Below are positions 25,114 through 33,678 of a stretch of DNA of 64,000 nt, piece by piece (the stretch's first letter is position 1; each line of letters starts with the position of its first letter). Where the stretch lies: NCBI RefSeq assembly GCF_019375555.1, contig NZ_JAHXDN010000002.1, positions 372,001 to 436,000 of the forward strand, in the 5' to 3' direction. This DNA is from Roseobacter insulae (GTDB lineage Bacteria > Pseudomonadota > Alphaproteobacteria > Rhodobacterales > Rhodobacteraceae). The notes under the pieces were generated by a model. That model did not search any database. It worked only from the letters and a program-made list of their open reading frames with translations, and was not told the origin of the DNA. A program made the translations under genes and the position numbers.

Positions 25114-26244
25114 ATGGCACATATCGCGATTTTCTGTGACGGCACGTGGAACAGCGCTGAAACCGGCTCGGCAACGCATGTGTTGCGGCTGTCGAACGCC
25201 TGCGCCCGCAGCCAGCGACAAAAAGTGATGTATTTCGAAGGCGTTGGCACTGGCACAGGCATGATGAGCCAGTTCGGCCGCAGCCTGAGCAAGATTGGCG
25301 GTGGCCTCTTTGGATGGGGGCTGAACCGGAATATCCGGGCGGCATATCTGGCGCTCTGTCAGGTGTATCAGCCCGGTGATAAAATCATGATATTCGGGTT
25401 TTCGAGGGGCGCGTACACCGCGCGGTCGCTTGTCGGGATGATCCGCAAATGCGGTATTCTGTCGGATCCGACCCGGGCCAATCTGCGCCGGGCGTTCCGG
25501 CTCTACCGGATGCGGGGCGATCACAACAAACCCGATGCGCCACATATCATCACCGCGCGCCAAAGGCTGTCGCCGGACTTCGCGACCAGCCAGGCGGATG
25601 TGATGGCGCGGGCGGATGACAGTTGTCTGGTGCGCATATCGTATCTGGGGGTCTGGGATACGGTTGGCGCACTGGGCATTCCGGCCAGCATTTTCGGAAG
25701 GGCCGCGGACTGGTGGAATGCACGGTACAAGTTTCATGACACAACCCTGTCCCATCTCGTGGAAGCCGCCCGGCACGCCGTCGCATTGGATGAACGTCGC
25801 AGTCTTTACGAACCCAGCCTGTGGGACAATCTCGAAAGCCGGGATGCGGTGCCCGGGCTCAACCTCGGGGATGAAACAGCGAAGCGCCCCTACCAGCAGG
25901 TTTGGTTTGTGGGCGATCATGGCATTGTCGGTGGCTCGGCGGAAACACGTGCGCTGAGCGAGATTACCCTCGCGTGGGTCTGGCAGGGCGCCCGGGCCCA
26001 GGGTTTGCAGCTGAAACCGGGTGTGGAAATTCCGATGGTGTCTGTCGACCCGTGCGTACAAACCAATGAAATCGATGATCCAAGTCCGATCTACCGGCTG
26101 ACCCCATGGCTCCTGCGCTGGCGCGCCGGTCCGACCCGCGCCATTGATCTGCATGATACCGTACGCTTGCGTCTGGCCAGCGTGCAGACTTATCGCCCGG
26201 GCAGCCTGCGCGCCCTGATGCCGGGGCTGTCGCACCCGCAATAG
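25114..26244 (+). CDS. DUF2235 alpha/beta-hydrolase-like protein
   Basis: DUF2235 proteins have an alpha/beta hydrolase fold; some are T6SS phospholipase effectors (Tle1-type), others are chromosomal enzymes of unknown role. This 376-residue protein starts MAHIAIFCDGTWNSAETGS, has the nucleophile elbow GFSRGAYTAR (Ser97 in G-x-S-x-G), the acidic VWDTVGALGIP strand, DERRSLYEPSLWD and WFVGDHGIVGG containing a candidate catalytic His. No signal peptide, TM or VgrG/PAAR domain is seen and no T6SS genes are near, so an effector role is unlikely. It is followed by a small membrane protein on the same strand, 81 bp away. Confidence 0.87.
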   Translation: MAHIAIFCDGTWNSAETGSATHVLRLSNACARSQRQKVMYFEGVGTGTGMMSQFGRSLSKIGGGLFGWGLNRNIRAAYLALCQVYQPGDKIMIFGFSRGAYTARSLVGMIRKCGILSDPTRANLRRAFRLYRMRGDHNKPDAPHIITARQRLSPDFATSQADVMARADDSCLVRISYLGVWDTVGALGIPASIFGRAADWWNARYKFHDTTLSHLVEAARHAVALDERRSLYEPSLWDNLESRDAVPGLNLGDETAKRPYQQVWFVGDHGIVGGSAETRALSEITLAWVWQGARAQGLQLKPGVEIPMVSVDPCVQTNEIDDPSPIYRLTPWLLRWRAGPTRAIDLHDTVRLRLASVQTYRPGSLRALMPGLSHPQ

Positions 26245-26275
26245 GGTCGATCCGTTCACCTTTGCTCTTGTGACC

Positions 26276-26291
26276 GCCTGCGCGCGCAGGC
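26276..26291. repeat. Perfect 16-bp GC palindrome between two genes
   Basis: GCCTGCGCGCGCAGGC (26276-26291) is fully self-complementary. It lacks a T run, so it is a poor terminator, and is related to the 25038 palindrome (shared GCGCGCAGGCT). Confidence 0.5.
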
Positions 26292-26325
26292 TAGGTGGCA
26301 TGTGACATCAGTGAAGGGTGATCAC

Positions 26326-26814
26326 ATGCATGACGGGCAGGATGAGGATGTGCTGGCAACGGTCGCGGCATCGACGGGCCGCCGGATCCTGGGGATCGGG
26401 CTGCTGGCCGTGCTGGGCGTGCTGGTCATCTATGTCGCCTTCGTGACGCCGCCCGGTTTCGGATGGCAGATGTTCCTGCTGGTCCTGGGTGCCGTGGCGC
26501 TGATGATCGCGGACACGATGCGGCGGTCGACCGCCCACAAGCTGGAGCTGACCGGAACGGAACTGCGCGACAGCGGCGGGGTGGTCATTGCCTATGTCGA
26601 CGACATTGCATCCATTGACCGCGGAACCTTTGCCTTCAAGCCGTCGAACGGGTTTCTGTTGCGCACAAAAAGCCCCGGCGCGCGCATGTGGCGTCCGGGG
26701 CTGTGGTGGCGGTTCGGGCGCCGGATTGGCATTGGCGGCATGACGCCGGGGCGTCAGACGAAATATATGGCCGAGATCATTGCCGTCATGCTGGCCGAGC
26801 GCGAGACCGACTGA
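26326..26814 (+). CDS. Small membrane protein with two TM, hypothetical
   Basis: The 162-residue protein has two hydrophobic segments at about 25-45 and 50-70 (RRILGIGLLAVLGVLVIYVAF, then QMFLLVLGAVALMIA), then a soluble beta-rich part: LELTGTELRDSGGVVIAYVDDIASIDRG and FKPSNGFLLRTKS, ending in a basic cluster RMWRPGLWWRFGRRIGIG. This resembles PH-like or bPH-type membrane-tethered domains, but the match is too weak to name. ATG 26326 has GAAGGG seven bases upstream; a GTG eight codons upstream is less likely. It abuts the converging tad-type gene. Confidence 0.6.
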   Translation: MHDGQDEDVLATVAASTGRRILGIGLLAVLGVLVIYVAFVTPPGFGWQMFLLVLGAVALMIADTMRRSTAHKLELTGTELRDSGGVVIAYVDDIASIDRGTFAFKPSNGFLLRTKSPGARMWRPGLWWRFGRRIGIGGMTPGRQTKYMAEIIAVMLAERETD

Positions 26815-27393
26815 TCAGGCACAGTTGGCGCTCGCGTCTTCCCATGTGATCGCGGGTGCACGTCTTGGGCGTGTGAAAATGAAATTGTGAATGTCGTGAT
26901 CCGCAATGCCGATATTGAAAGGCGCCTCATAGCGCGTCCAGGTCTCCACGACTGTGATCCGCTCGAAATTCGGCATCACGGGCAGAATCGTGTCCCAGTT
27001 TTCGACCTGAGTGATCGATGCATCGACGACCGTGCCAATGGATTCCGACCAATCACAAACGTACAGGTTGTTCGCCGCATCAAACCACACCGACGTAACG
27101 CGGACGCTGGACGGGGTCGCCGAACGAGCCAGACTGTCAAACAGGTTGCGGGTCCCGGTCATGTAGGCGGGGGTCAGCGCGCGGTCTTCACGCGACACCA
27201 TGTCGCCGATCGTATAGGCGGCTTTCTGGTTGATGCTGTGCTGGCGGTAGGCGTCAAAGATAACGAAGAGAGCCAGATAGGCCCAGAACAAGATCGGCAC
27301 GATGATCAGGGTTTCCAAAGCGATGTTGCCGTCTTCGCGCCGGGCGAAAGTGCGGAGTACACGGCGGCAACGCTTGTGCAGGGGCTGTGACAT
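26815..27393 (-). CDS. TadE-like pilus minor protein (third gene of trio)
   Basis: TadE/TadF proteins are pseudopilin-like parts of the Flp (Tad) secretion/adhesion system. This 192-residue protein has a short basic leader (MSQPLHKRCRRVLRTFARREDG), then N-I-A-LETLIIVPILFWAYLALFV: the conserved Glu (about residue 27) follows the cleavage/hydrophobic start, typical of the TadE-type prepilin-like N-terminus. The rest is an extracytoplasmic domain with four Cys. The start codon shares one base with the preceding stop (TAATG). No tadA/B/C, rcpA or cpaB gene is visible, so the trio serves a locus elsewhere or works alone. Confidence 0.8.
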   Translation of the reverse strand: MSQPLHKRCRRVLRTFARREDGNIALETLIIVPILFWAYLALFVIFDAYRQHSINQKAAYTIGDMVSREDRALTPAYMTGTRNLFDSLARSATPSSVRVTSVWFDAANNLYVCDWSESIGTVVDASITQVENWDTILPVMPNFERITVVETWTRYEAPFNIGIADHDIHNFIFTRPRRAPAITWEDASANCA

Positions 27394-27968
27394 TATTCAG
27401 GCTCCTGAACGAAGGCTGACATGGACAGCATGCGGGCCTTGCCGGCACCATCCGTTTCGAAGGCGAAGCCGAGACCGGTCGTTGGAAAGACCGGGTTAAA
27501 CTTGACGCAGGCGCGCATGATCATCAGCTCGTGTTCCGCACCATTCGTGAAACCACGCGGCGGGTTGATGGGCTCTGACACGTCGACGCAGTCTGCATCG
27601 GGGTTCAGAGCGACGTAATTGAAGGGGTCGATCGGCTCCATCTCAAGGCGCAGCGTGTTGTCGCAGTTGTTCTCGATACCCGTGTTCAGGAACCCGGAAT
27701 TGTCGCAGATCATCTGTTTTACGGTGTCGTGGTTGTAATCGTTAACCCCGTCGCCATCGAGATCAGCCCCTGTATTGAGGCGGATGGCCCGCACGGTCAC
27801 GTCCAGCCCGCGGTCAAGGAACATCTGGCGCATCGAGTAGATACCAAACTCGACAGATGCGAGGAACATACTGAAGATGGCTGGCACGATGATCGCGAAT
27901 TCGATGATCATGTGCCCTTCTTCGTCCTTGCGGAAGCGTTTGAAGCAAGAAGAAATGCGGCGGATCAT
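27393..27968 (-). CDS. TadE-like pilus minor protein (second gene of trio)
   Basis: The 191-residue protein begins with a basic leader (FKRFRKDEEGH) and the TadE signature IIEFAIIVPAIFSMFLASVEFG, one TM of about 22 residues with Glu at about residue 23. The rest is a secreted domain with paired Cys and an Asp-rich patch DLDGDGVNDYNHD (about 70-82), similar to a calcium-binding loop. The start overlaps the stop of the vWA gene by ATGA, and its stop overlaps the next start, so the three genes are translationally coupled. It would form part of a Flp pilus or a secretion pseudopilus. Confidence 0.82.
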   Translation of the reverse strand: MIRRISSCFKRFRKDEEGHMIIEFAIIVPAIFSMFLASVEFGIYSMRQMFLDRGLDVTVRAIRLNTGADLDGDGVNDYNHDTVKQMICDNSGFLNTGIENNCDNTLRLEMEPIDPFNYVALNPDADCVDVSEPINPPRGFTNGAEHELMIMRACVKFNPVFPTTGLGFAFETDGAGKARMLSMSAFVQEPE

Positions 27969-29539
27969 TGGGTCAACCTCAGTTCATTGATTTGGCGTGC
28001 AATGGTCGAAAAGGCCGCGTCGATCTCATCCTTGCCGCTGGCGCGGAAGAAATGAGAGTCGCTGGAGGCACAATACTGCATCTGTGCCTCTGGAGTGCCC
28101 GGGGCTTCGAAAGCGATGGTGTAGATCACAACGTTGCGCGCGCTTGTCTTGGCCAGGTCGCATTGCGCCTTGAAGCTTGCCACGTTCGTTGATTTCGATG
28201 TGGTGGTCTTGCGATCCGTCTTGCGCGATGTCAGGTGGCTTGTCGGGTTCAACGCGTGCATGGTTTCCTTTGGGCGCAACTGTTCGGTGATCTGACCGTC
28301 GGTCATCAGCACGATGTATTTGACTGTCTCCGGGTCGTTGAACGGCAGTGGCCGATCACTGAACTGAGGCGGCACGAGACCGTTCGCGGGCTTGGCCATT
28401 TGTTCAAAATCAGGTTGCGACGTCGGGTTCAGCAGGGCCAGCGCCCATTTCATCGCGTAATGCGTGCCCGTCCCGTCATGCATGCGCATCGTGTCGATCC
28501 GGGTTTTCAACTCGGTCGCGCTGTTGGACGCGTAGATGATCGATGTCTGATCCTGTGGGCACCAACCCCAATCCATCACGGAGCGTGTGACACCGCCGGA
28601 TTCAACCACGTTACCGTCCTCGTCGAACTGGACCGGGTCACCGTTTTCATCGGTGACGATCTCGCTTGCGATCTTCCAGTTCATGAAGTGCGCGGTCTGG
28701 TCATATGTTCCGTCGCCCGGAAGCTCGTCGTCGAGAAAGTCGCTATTGTCGATTTCAAGGCAGGAAGACACGTTGGGGTAGACGTACCGCACACCTGCAT
28801 CATCACCTGTTCCACCGGCTTCACCCTCGGGAATGGTGTTGTTGTTGAACGCTTCGTTGATGCCGCCGTCATCCTCGTCCAGGGCCTGCGCGGGATAGCG
28901 CACACCACCCAGCCGGTTGAACATGAAGGTGCCGGGATTGGTCTGTCCGGCATAGGGAATGAGGTTGATGGAGGTGGTGTTGGCCGCAGGACCAAGCAAC
29001 ACGATATCCACGAAATTCTTTGCCGCGGGACGCAGGTTCTTCATGCGGTTGGAAAACCGCATGGAGCCGGAGATGTCGAGCACGAGTGAGATTTCCACAT
29101 TCGGGACATCCTCGATCGCGCTGCTGGATGCGGGCACGGGCAGTGAGTCGACACCGAGAATGGACATGAACTGCGTGTTTGTTCGCATGAAGGCTTCGGC
29201 GGTCACGGTGCGGTAATTGAGGCCTTGGGCCGGAACAACGCTTGTCAGGTATTCGCCCAAGCCCGCCTTGTCAAAATAGTCTTCCACCACTGCCGTTGGG
29301 GGCAGGGTCTGGTCCAGGTCGGCCGCCGCCAGAACCGCGCGGTCCATCGTGTTCTGAAGCGAGGTGCGCCGCATTTCATTTTGCATCAGATCGACACCGA
29401 TACCGGCGACCATCAACATCATGAGAAGGATGAAGATCGTGAAGATCGTGACAACCCCGTCTTCTTCACGTGCAAATTGGGCCATCGAAGGCGCTGACGT
29501 CGATTGCTCTTCGGGTTTCTCCGGCGAAATGCGTGTCAT
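27965..29539 (-). CDS. TadG-like pilus protein with von Willebrand A domain
   Basis: The 524-residue protein (ATG 29539) begins with a basic leader, then REEDGVVTIFTIFILLMMLMVAGIGVDL, a TM of the TadG/TadE type, followed by an extracellular vWA domain starting at about 145: VEISLVLDISGSM contains the MIDAS motif DxSxS (Asp155-Ser157-Ser159). Later Ser/Asp-rich loops (for example MTDGQITEQLRPKE and a DENGDPVQFDEDGN repeat) complete the domain. vWA proteins in Tad loci are adhesins or assembly factors. A longer start 13 codons upstream is possible. It is the first gene of the trio; its promoter lies in the 330-bp gap to gdhA. Confidence 0.85.
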   Translation of the reverse strand: MTRISPEKPEEQSTSAPSMAQFAREEDGVVTIFTIFILLMMLMVAGIGVDLMQNEMRRTSLQNTMDRAVLAAADLDQTLPPTAVVEDYFDKAGLGEYLTSVVPAQGLNYRTVTAEAFMRTNTQFMSILGVDSLPVPASSSAIEDVPNVEISLVLDISGSMRFSNRMKNLRPAAKNFVDIVLLGPAANTTSINLIPYAGQTNPGTFMFNRLGGVRYPAQALDEDDGGINEAFNNNTIPEGEAGGTGDDAGVRYVYPNVSSCLEIDNSDFLDDELPGDGTYDQTAHFMNWKIASEIVTDENGDPVQFDEDGNVVESGGVTRSVMDWGWCPQDQTSIIYASNSATELKTRIDTMRMHDGTGTHYAMKWALALLNPTSQPDFEQMAKPANGLVPPQFSDRPLPFNDPETVKYIVLMTDGQITEQLRPKETMHALNPTSHLTSRKTDRKTTTSKSTNVASFKAQCDLAKTSARNVVIYTIAFEAPGTPEAQMQYCASSDSHFFRASGKDEIDAAFSTIARQINELRLTQ

Positions 29540-29869
29540 GATACTACCAACTCGTGCAATTAATCTGCCTTGCGGCATGGAAAACTAGCTTCCGTTTATG
29601 AACGCGGTTTGTGGCAGAAAACGGGCGGAAACGCGCCGGGGTGCCAAAAAAGGTTAAATTTTTAAGTTAAAAACAGGAACTTAAACGCGATAATGGAAAC
29701 GATGCACGCTGTGGCATGCCACTGTTTCGATTTGCGGGACTAAGGACGCGCAAACCGGTTTCATCAGCTGTTCACGGTCTGCCCAAAAAACTGGCAATGA
29801 ACGACTCACCGTCTTAGGGTGACATTGTTGTCAATAGCAGAACACTGAACTGCCAATAGGAGAAAGACA
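29540..29869. other. Divergent intergenic region between tadG and gdhA
   Basis: This 330-bp gap holds an AT-rich patch (about 29645-29690), a perfect 12-bp palindrome GTGGCATGCCAC (29711-29722) and, near gdhA, an inverted repeat TGACA-N4-TGTCA (29820-29833). It must carry promoters for both directions; no sequence matches the -35/-10 consensus well enough to call, and I see no RNA gene. Confidence 0.55.
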
Positions 29870-31303
29870 TTGAACCAGCACACTAGCGAACCGAGCTTCA
29901 GAGAAAGCGTTGACCAGATGTTCAATCGGGCCGTCAGCCTGATGGACCTGTCGCCGGGGCTGGAAGAAAAGATCCGTGTCTGTAACGCGACCTATACCGT
30001 GCGGTTCGGTGTGCGCCTGCGGGGCAAAATCCAGACCTTCACCGGTTATCGTTCCGTTCATTCCGAACATATGGAGCCGGTCAAGGGCGGTATCCGCTTT
30101 TCCCTGGGCGTCAATCAGGATGAGGTCGAAGCCCTTGCGGCCCTGATGACATACAAATGTGCTCTCGTCGAAGCCCCGTTTGGCGGTTCAAAGGGGGGGC
30201 TGTGTGTTGACCCGCGTGAATATGACGAACACGAGCTGGAACAGATCACCCGGCGTTTTGCCTATGAGCTGATCAAGCGTGACCTGATCAATCCGAGCCA
30301 GAACGTACCCGCCCCAGATATGGGCACGGGCGAGCGTGAAATGGCCTGGATCGCCGATCAGTACAAGCGCATGCATACCACGGATATCAATGGCAACGCC
30401 TGCGTGACCGGCAAGCCGCCCAATGCCGGTGGCATCGCGGGCCGGGTCGAGGCAACGGGTCGCGGTGTGCAATATGCGCTGCGCGCCTTCTTCCGTGATG
30501 CGGAAGGCCTGAAGAAAGCCGGGATGACCGGTGATCTGGAGGGCAAGCGGGTCATTGTGCAGGGGCTGGGCAACGTGGGCTATCACGCGGCGAAATTTCT
30601 GGCGCAGGAAGATGGCAGCATCATCACCGGCATCATTGAACGCGATGGCGCGCTGTTTAATCCCGATGGTCTTGATGTCGAGCGGGTGCGGGACTGGATC
30701 GCGAAACACGGCGGCATTTCCGGCTATTCGGATATGCACCACGTGAAAAACGGTGCAAAGGTGCTGGAAGAAGATTGCGACATCCTGATCCCGGCGGCGC
30801 TGGAAGGTGTGATCAACCTGCAGAATGCCGGCCAGATCAAAGCGCCTTTGATCATCGAAGCGGCGAATGGCCCGGTCACCGCGGGTGCGGACCAGATCCT
30901 GCGTGAAAAAGGGGTTGTGATGATACCCGATATGTATGCCAACGCCGGCGGTGTGACAGTCAGCTACTTTGAATGGGTCAAGAACCTGAGCCACATCCGA
31001 TTTGGTCGCATGGGGCGGCGTCAGGAAGAATCGCGGCACCAGCTGATCATCAACGAATTGGAGCGCCTGTCGCGGGACAAGGAACTGAACTGGGAACTGA
31101 GCCCCGATTTCAAGGAAAAATACCTGCGTGGCGCCGGTGAGCTGGAGCTGGTGCGTTCCGGCCTCGACGATACCATGCGCATCGCGTATCAATCGATGGC
31201 GGATGTCTGGCATTCCCGGGACGACGTCGATGATCTGCGCACCGCGGCCTATCTGGTTGCGATTGACAAAGTGGCCGCAAGCTATCGCGCCAAGGGCCTC
31301 TGA
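29870..31303 (+). CDS. gdhA: Glu/Leu/Phe/Val dehydrogenase, probable glutamate dehydrogenase (TTG start)
   Basis: The enzyme reversibly deaminates glutamate to 2-oxoglutarate. The 477-residue protein has the substrate loop GGIRFSLGVNQDEVEALA, the catalytic Lys in PFGGSKGG (Lys108), APDMGTGEREMAWI, and the Rossmann motif VIVQGLGNVGYHAAKF (GxGNxG). Start is TTG at 29870, with AGGAGAAAG seven bases before it; no ATG fits the family N-terminus. Length and sequence fit the NAD-linked short GDH type, but amino-acid specificity (Glu versus Leu/Phe/Val) cannot be read reliably. It precedes a DUF6151 gene and the second sarcosine oxidase cluster, so it could recycle amino nitrogen from sarcosine-derived glycine (inferred). 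Confidence 0.88.
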   Translation: MNQHTSEPSFRESVDQMFNRAVSLMDLSPGLEEKIRVCNATYTVRFGVRLRGKIQTFTGYRSVHSEHMEPVKGGIRFSLGVNQDEVEALAALMTYKCALVEAPFGGSKGGLCVDPREYDEHELEQITRRFAYELIKRDLINPSQNVPAPDMGTGEREMAWIADQYKRMHTTDINGNACVTGKPPNAGGIAGRVEATGRGVQYALRAFFRDAEGLKKAGMTGDLEGKRVIVQGLGNVGYHAAKFLAQEDGSIITGIIERDGALFNPDGLDVERVRDWIAKHGGISGYSDMHHVKNGAKVLEEDCDILIPAALEGVINLQNAGQIKAPLIIEAANGPVTAGADQILREKGVVMIPDMYANAGGVTVSYFEWVKNLSHIRFGRMGRRQEESRHQLIINELERLSRDKELNWELSPDFKEKYLRGAGELELVRSGLDDTMRIAYQSMADVWHSRDDVDDLRTAAYLVAIDKVAASYRAKGL

Positions 31304-31386
31304 CGTCTTTGACCGGACAGATATCGCATCACGCTGCCGGGTGGTCTGGCGGTTGGCGGCGACCCTGATCGGAGGTACCACGCGAC

Positions 31387-31977
31387 ATGTCCAGCGAGGT
31401 CAGTTTCTCCTGCCAGTGCGGCACGCTCAAAGGCGTGCTGCATGATGTCGCCCCCGCGTCCGGATGCCATCTGATCTGCTATTGCAAGGATTGCAGGGCC
31501 TTTGCCCGCCACATGGGACAGATGGAAGCGCTGGAGCCGGGAGGGGGCAGCCCGCTGGTGCAGGTTCTGCCGAATCGGATCGAGATCACGCAGGGCGCGG
31601 ATCAGATCGCCTGTCTTCGCCTGTCGCCCAAAGGATTGTACCGCTGGTACGCCACATGTTGCCGGACGCCCCTGGCCAATACTGTGGGCACATCCAAAAT
31701 GCCTTTGGCGGGTATGTGGCGCCCGAACTTTGCCGACACGGAAGCCCTTGGGCCGGTGGTGACCCATGGTTTCACCAAGTTTGCGCTGCCCGTGACCGGC
31801 GCGCCGCGCAAAGACAAGGGACTGGCGCGCATGCTGGGTGGTCTGCTGAAGAGAACGCTTGCCGCCTACTTGTCGGGCACTGCCCGCATCAGTCCTTTCT
31901 TTGATCAGGCGGGCCAGCCGGTGGCCGAACCACGAATCATATCGCTGGCGGAACGGGAAGCCGCTTATCGCGAGTGA
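31387..31977 (+). CDS. DUF6151 family protein, GFA-like zinc fold
   Basis: The 196-residue protein has Cys-rich N-terminal motifs FSCQCGTLKG (about 7-16) and LICYCKDCRAFA (about 29-40) that match the zinc-ligand pattern of GFA-type (glutathione-dependent formaldehyde-activating) proteins, and YRWYATCCRTPLANT (about 86-100) with further Cys. I recognise the family as DUF6151; function is unknown. Formaldehyde released from N-methyl groups would be a plausible substrate given the sox genes downstream, but this is speculative. GGAGG precedes the start at a long distance. Confidence 0.75.
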   Translation: MSSEVSFSCQCGTLKGVLHDVAPASGCHLICYCKDCRAFARHMGQMEALEPGGGSPLVQVLPNRIEITQGADQIACLRLSPKGLYRWYATCCRTPLANTVGTSKMPLAGMWRPNFADTEALGPVVTHGFTKFALPVTGAPRKDKGLARMLGGLLKRTLAAYLSGTARISPFFDQAGQPVAEPRIISLAEREAAYRE

Positions 31978-32086
31978 AGGCCTGACGTTGCGGATGGTCG
32001 TGCTGCGACACTATTGGTCGGTTTCTGTCGTGGCGGCGGGTTCTTTGTGTTGATAGTCTGCGCGGGAACAGCACGGAGTATCCCAC

Positions 32087-33340
32087 GTGAAATTCTCAGG
32101 CCTACGCGTCCTCAAGGAAGGGCTGACAGGCAACAGGGGCTGGACTCCGCATTGGCGTGATCCTGAACCCAAGGCAGAATATGACGCGGTGATCATCGGC
32201 GGCGGCGGGCATGGTCTGGCCACGGCTTACTACCTTGCCAGCAACCACGGCATGACCAACATCGCGGTTCTTGAAAAAGGATACATCGGCAGCGGCAACA
32301 TCGGACGCAACACAACGATCGTGCGGGCCAACTACTTTTTGCCCGGCAATTCCGAATTCTACAGCCATTCACTGAAGCTCTGGGAAGGTCTGGAACAGGA
32401 CCTGAACTATAACGTGATGCATTCGCGGCGCGGGCTGATCAACCTGTTCCATTCCGACGGTCAGCGGGATGCCTTTGTGCGGCGCGGCAACGCGATGCTC
32501 AATCAGGGCGATGACGCGGTGTTGCTCGACCGGGAGGGGGTGCGAAAATACCTGCCGTATCTGGACTTCGACAACCTGCGCTTTCCGGTTTATGGCGGCC
32601 TGCTGCATCCGCGCGGCGGCTCTGCGCGCCACGACGCCGTGGCATGGGGATATGCGCGGGGAGCCGATCAGCGGGGCGTCGACCTGGTGCAGAACTGTGA
32701 AGTGACGGGCATCGACATCGAGCGGGGCGTCGTCAAGGGGGTTCAGACCACGCGCGGCGCGATCAGGGCCCGGAAAGTGGCGATTGTCACCGCCGGGCGG
32801 TCTGGTCAGGTGGCGGCGATGGCCGGCATGCGCCTGCCGATCGAGAGCCATGTGCTGCAAGCCTTTGTGACCGAGGGGTTAAAGCCCGTGATTGATCATG
32901 TGGTGAGCTTTGGCATGGGGCATTTCTACATCAGCCAATCCGACAAGGGGGGGCTGGTCTTTGGCGGTGACCTAGACTTCTATGCGTCATATGCACAGCG
33001 CGGCAACCTGCCCATGGCCGAACATGTGATGGAGGCGGGCATGACCCTCATGCCGATGATCGGCAAGGCGAAGGTTCTGCGCAGCTGGGGCGGCATCATG
33101 GATATGACCCCGGACGGCTCCCCGATCATCGACAGGACAGATACTGAGGGATTGTTCATCGATTGCGGCTGGTGTTATGGCGGTTTCAAGGCGGTGCCGG
33201 CCTCAGGCGTCGCCTTGGCCCACCTGATGGCGACGGGGCAAAGCCACGAGATCGCGGCAGGGTTCCGCCTTGACCGCTTCCGCACCGGACGCGGGATCAT
33301 CGACGAAGAGGGCACAGGCTCTCAGCACAACCTGCACTGA
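32087..33340 (+). CDS. soxB: Sarcosine oxidase subunit beta, cluster 2
   Basis: A second, diverged copy of SoxB (417 residues, GTG start at 32087 with CGGAG upstream). It has the FAD motif VIIGGGGHGLATAYYL, covalent-FMN histidine His182 in ARHDAVAWGYA, and the C-terminal GWCYGGFKAVPASG motif, with Cys in place of the Gly of the first copy (GWGTGGFKATPG). The N-terminus and many surface loops differ strongly from soxB at 1352. Because catalytic residues are kept, it is probably active, perhaps with different N-methyl-amine specificity (inferred). It is followed after 65 bp by soxD and soxA with the normal gene order. Confidence 0.92.
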   Translation: MKFSGLRVLKEGLTGNRGWTPHWRDPEPKAEYDAVIIGGGGHGLATAYYLASNHGMTNIAVLEKGYIGSGNIGRNTTIVRANYFLPGNSEFYSHSLKLWEGLEQDLNYNVMHSRRGLINLFHSDGQRDAFVRRGNAMLNQGDDAVLLDREGVRKYLPYLDFDNLRFPVYGGLLHPRGGSARHDAVAWGYARGADQRGVDLVQNCEVTGIDIERGVVKGVQTTRGAIRARKVAIVTAGRSGQVAAMAGMRLPIESHVLQAFVTEGLKPVIDHVVSFGMGHFYISQSDKGGLVFGGDLDFYASYAQRGNLPMAEHVMEAGMTLMPMIGKAKVLRSWGGIMDMTPDGSPIIDRTDTEGLFIDCGWCYGGFKAVPASGVALAHLMATGQSHEIAAGFRLDRFRTGRGIIDEEGTGSQHNLH

Positions 33341-33405
33341 GGGGGGCGGATGATGGATGCCTCCGGCGGGGATATTTATGAACCAGAGACACAAGAGGTG
33401 GCGCC

Positions 33406-33678
33406 ATGCGGCTGACCTGTCCGCTGTGCGGTGAGCGGGATCGCCGCGAGTTTTACTATCAGGGGGACGCCGTGTCCCTGAACCGGCCATCGCCGGAGGC
33501 GGGGGTCGATGCCTGGGACGACTATGTGCATTTGCGCGACAATCCCGCCGGTGAGACCCGGGATATGTGGCAGCACGAGGGTGGCTGTGGTGCGTGGATC
33601 GTCGTGACGCGGAACACGGTTACGCATGAGGTGCTCGGTACGGCGCTTGCCGGTCCCGCGGCAGGGGCGCGCATATGA
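33406..33678 (+). CDS. soxD: Sarcosine oxidase subunit delta, cluster 2
   Basis: The 90-residue delta subunit keeps all four zinc ligands: CPLCG (Cys5, Cys8), His57 and Cys61 in QHEGGC. It is shorter than the first copy (109 residues), lacking the C-terminal tail. The TGA stop overlaps the soxA start by four bases (ATGA), so alpha and delta are coupled, unlike cluster 1 where 79 bp separate them. Its start has an AGAGGTGG element. It is needed with soxA, B and G for a heterotetramer. Confidence 0.92.
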   Translation: MRLTCPLCGERDRREFYYQGDAVSLNRPSPEAGVDAWDDYVHLRDNPAGETRDMWQHEGGCGAWIVVTRNTVTHEVLGTALAGPAAGARI

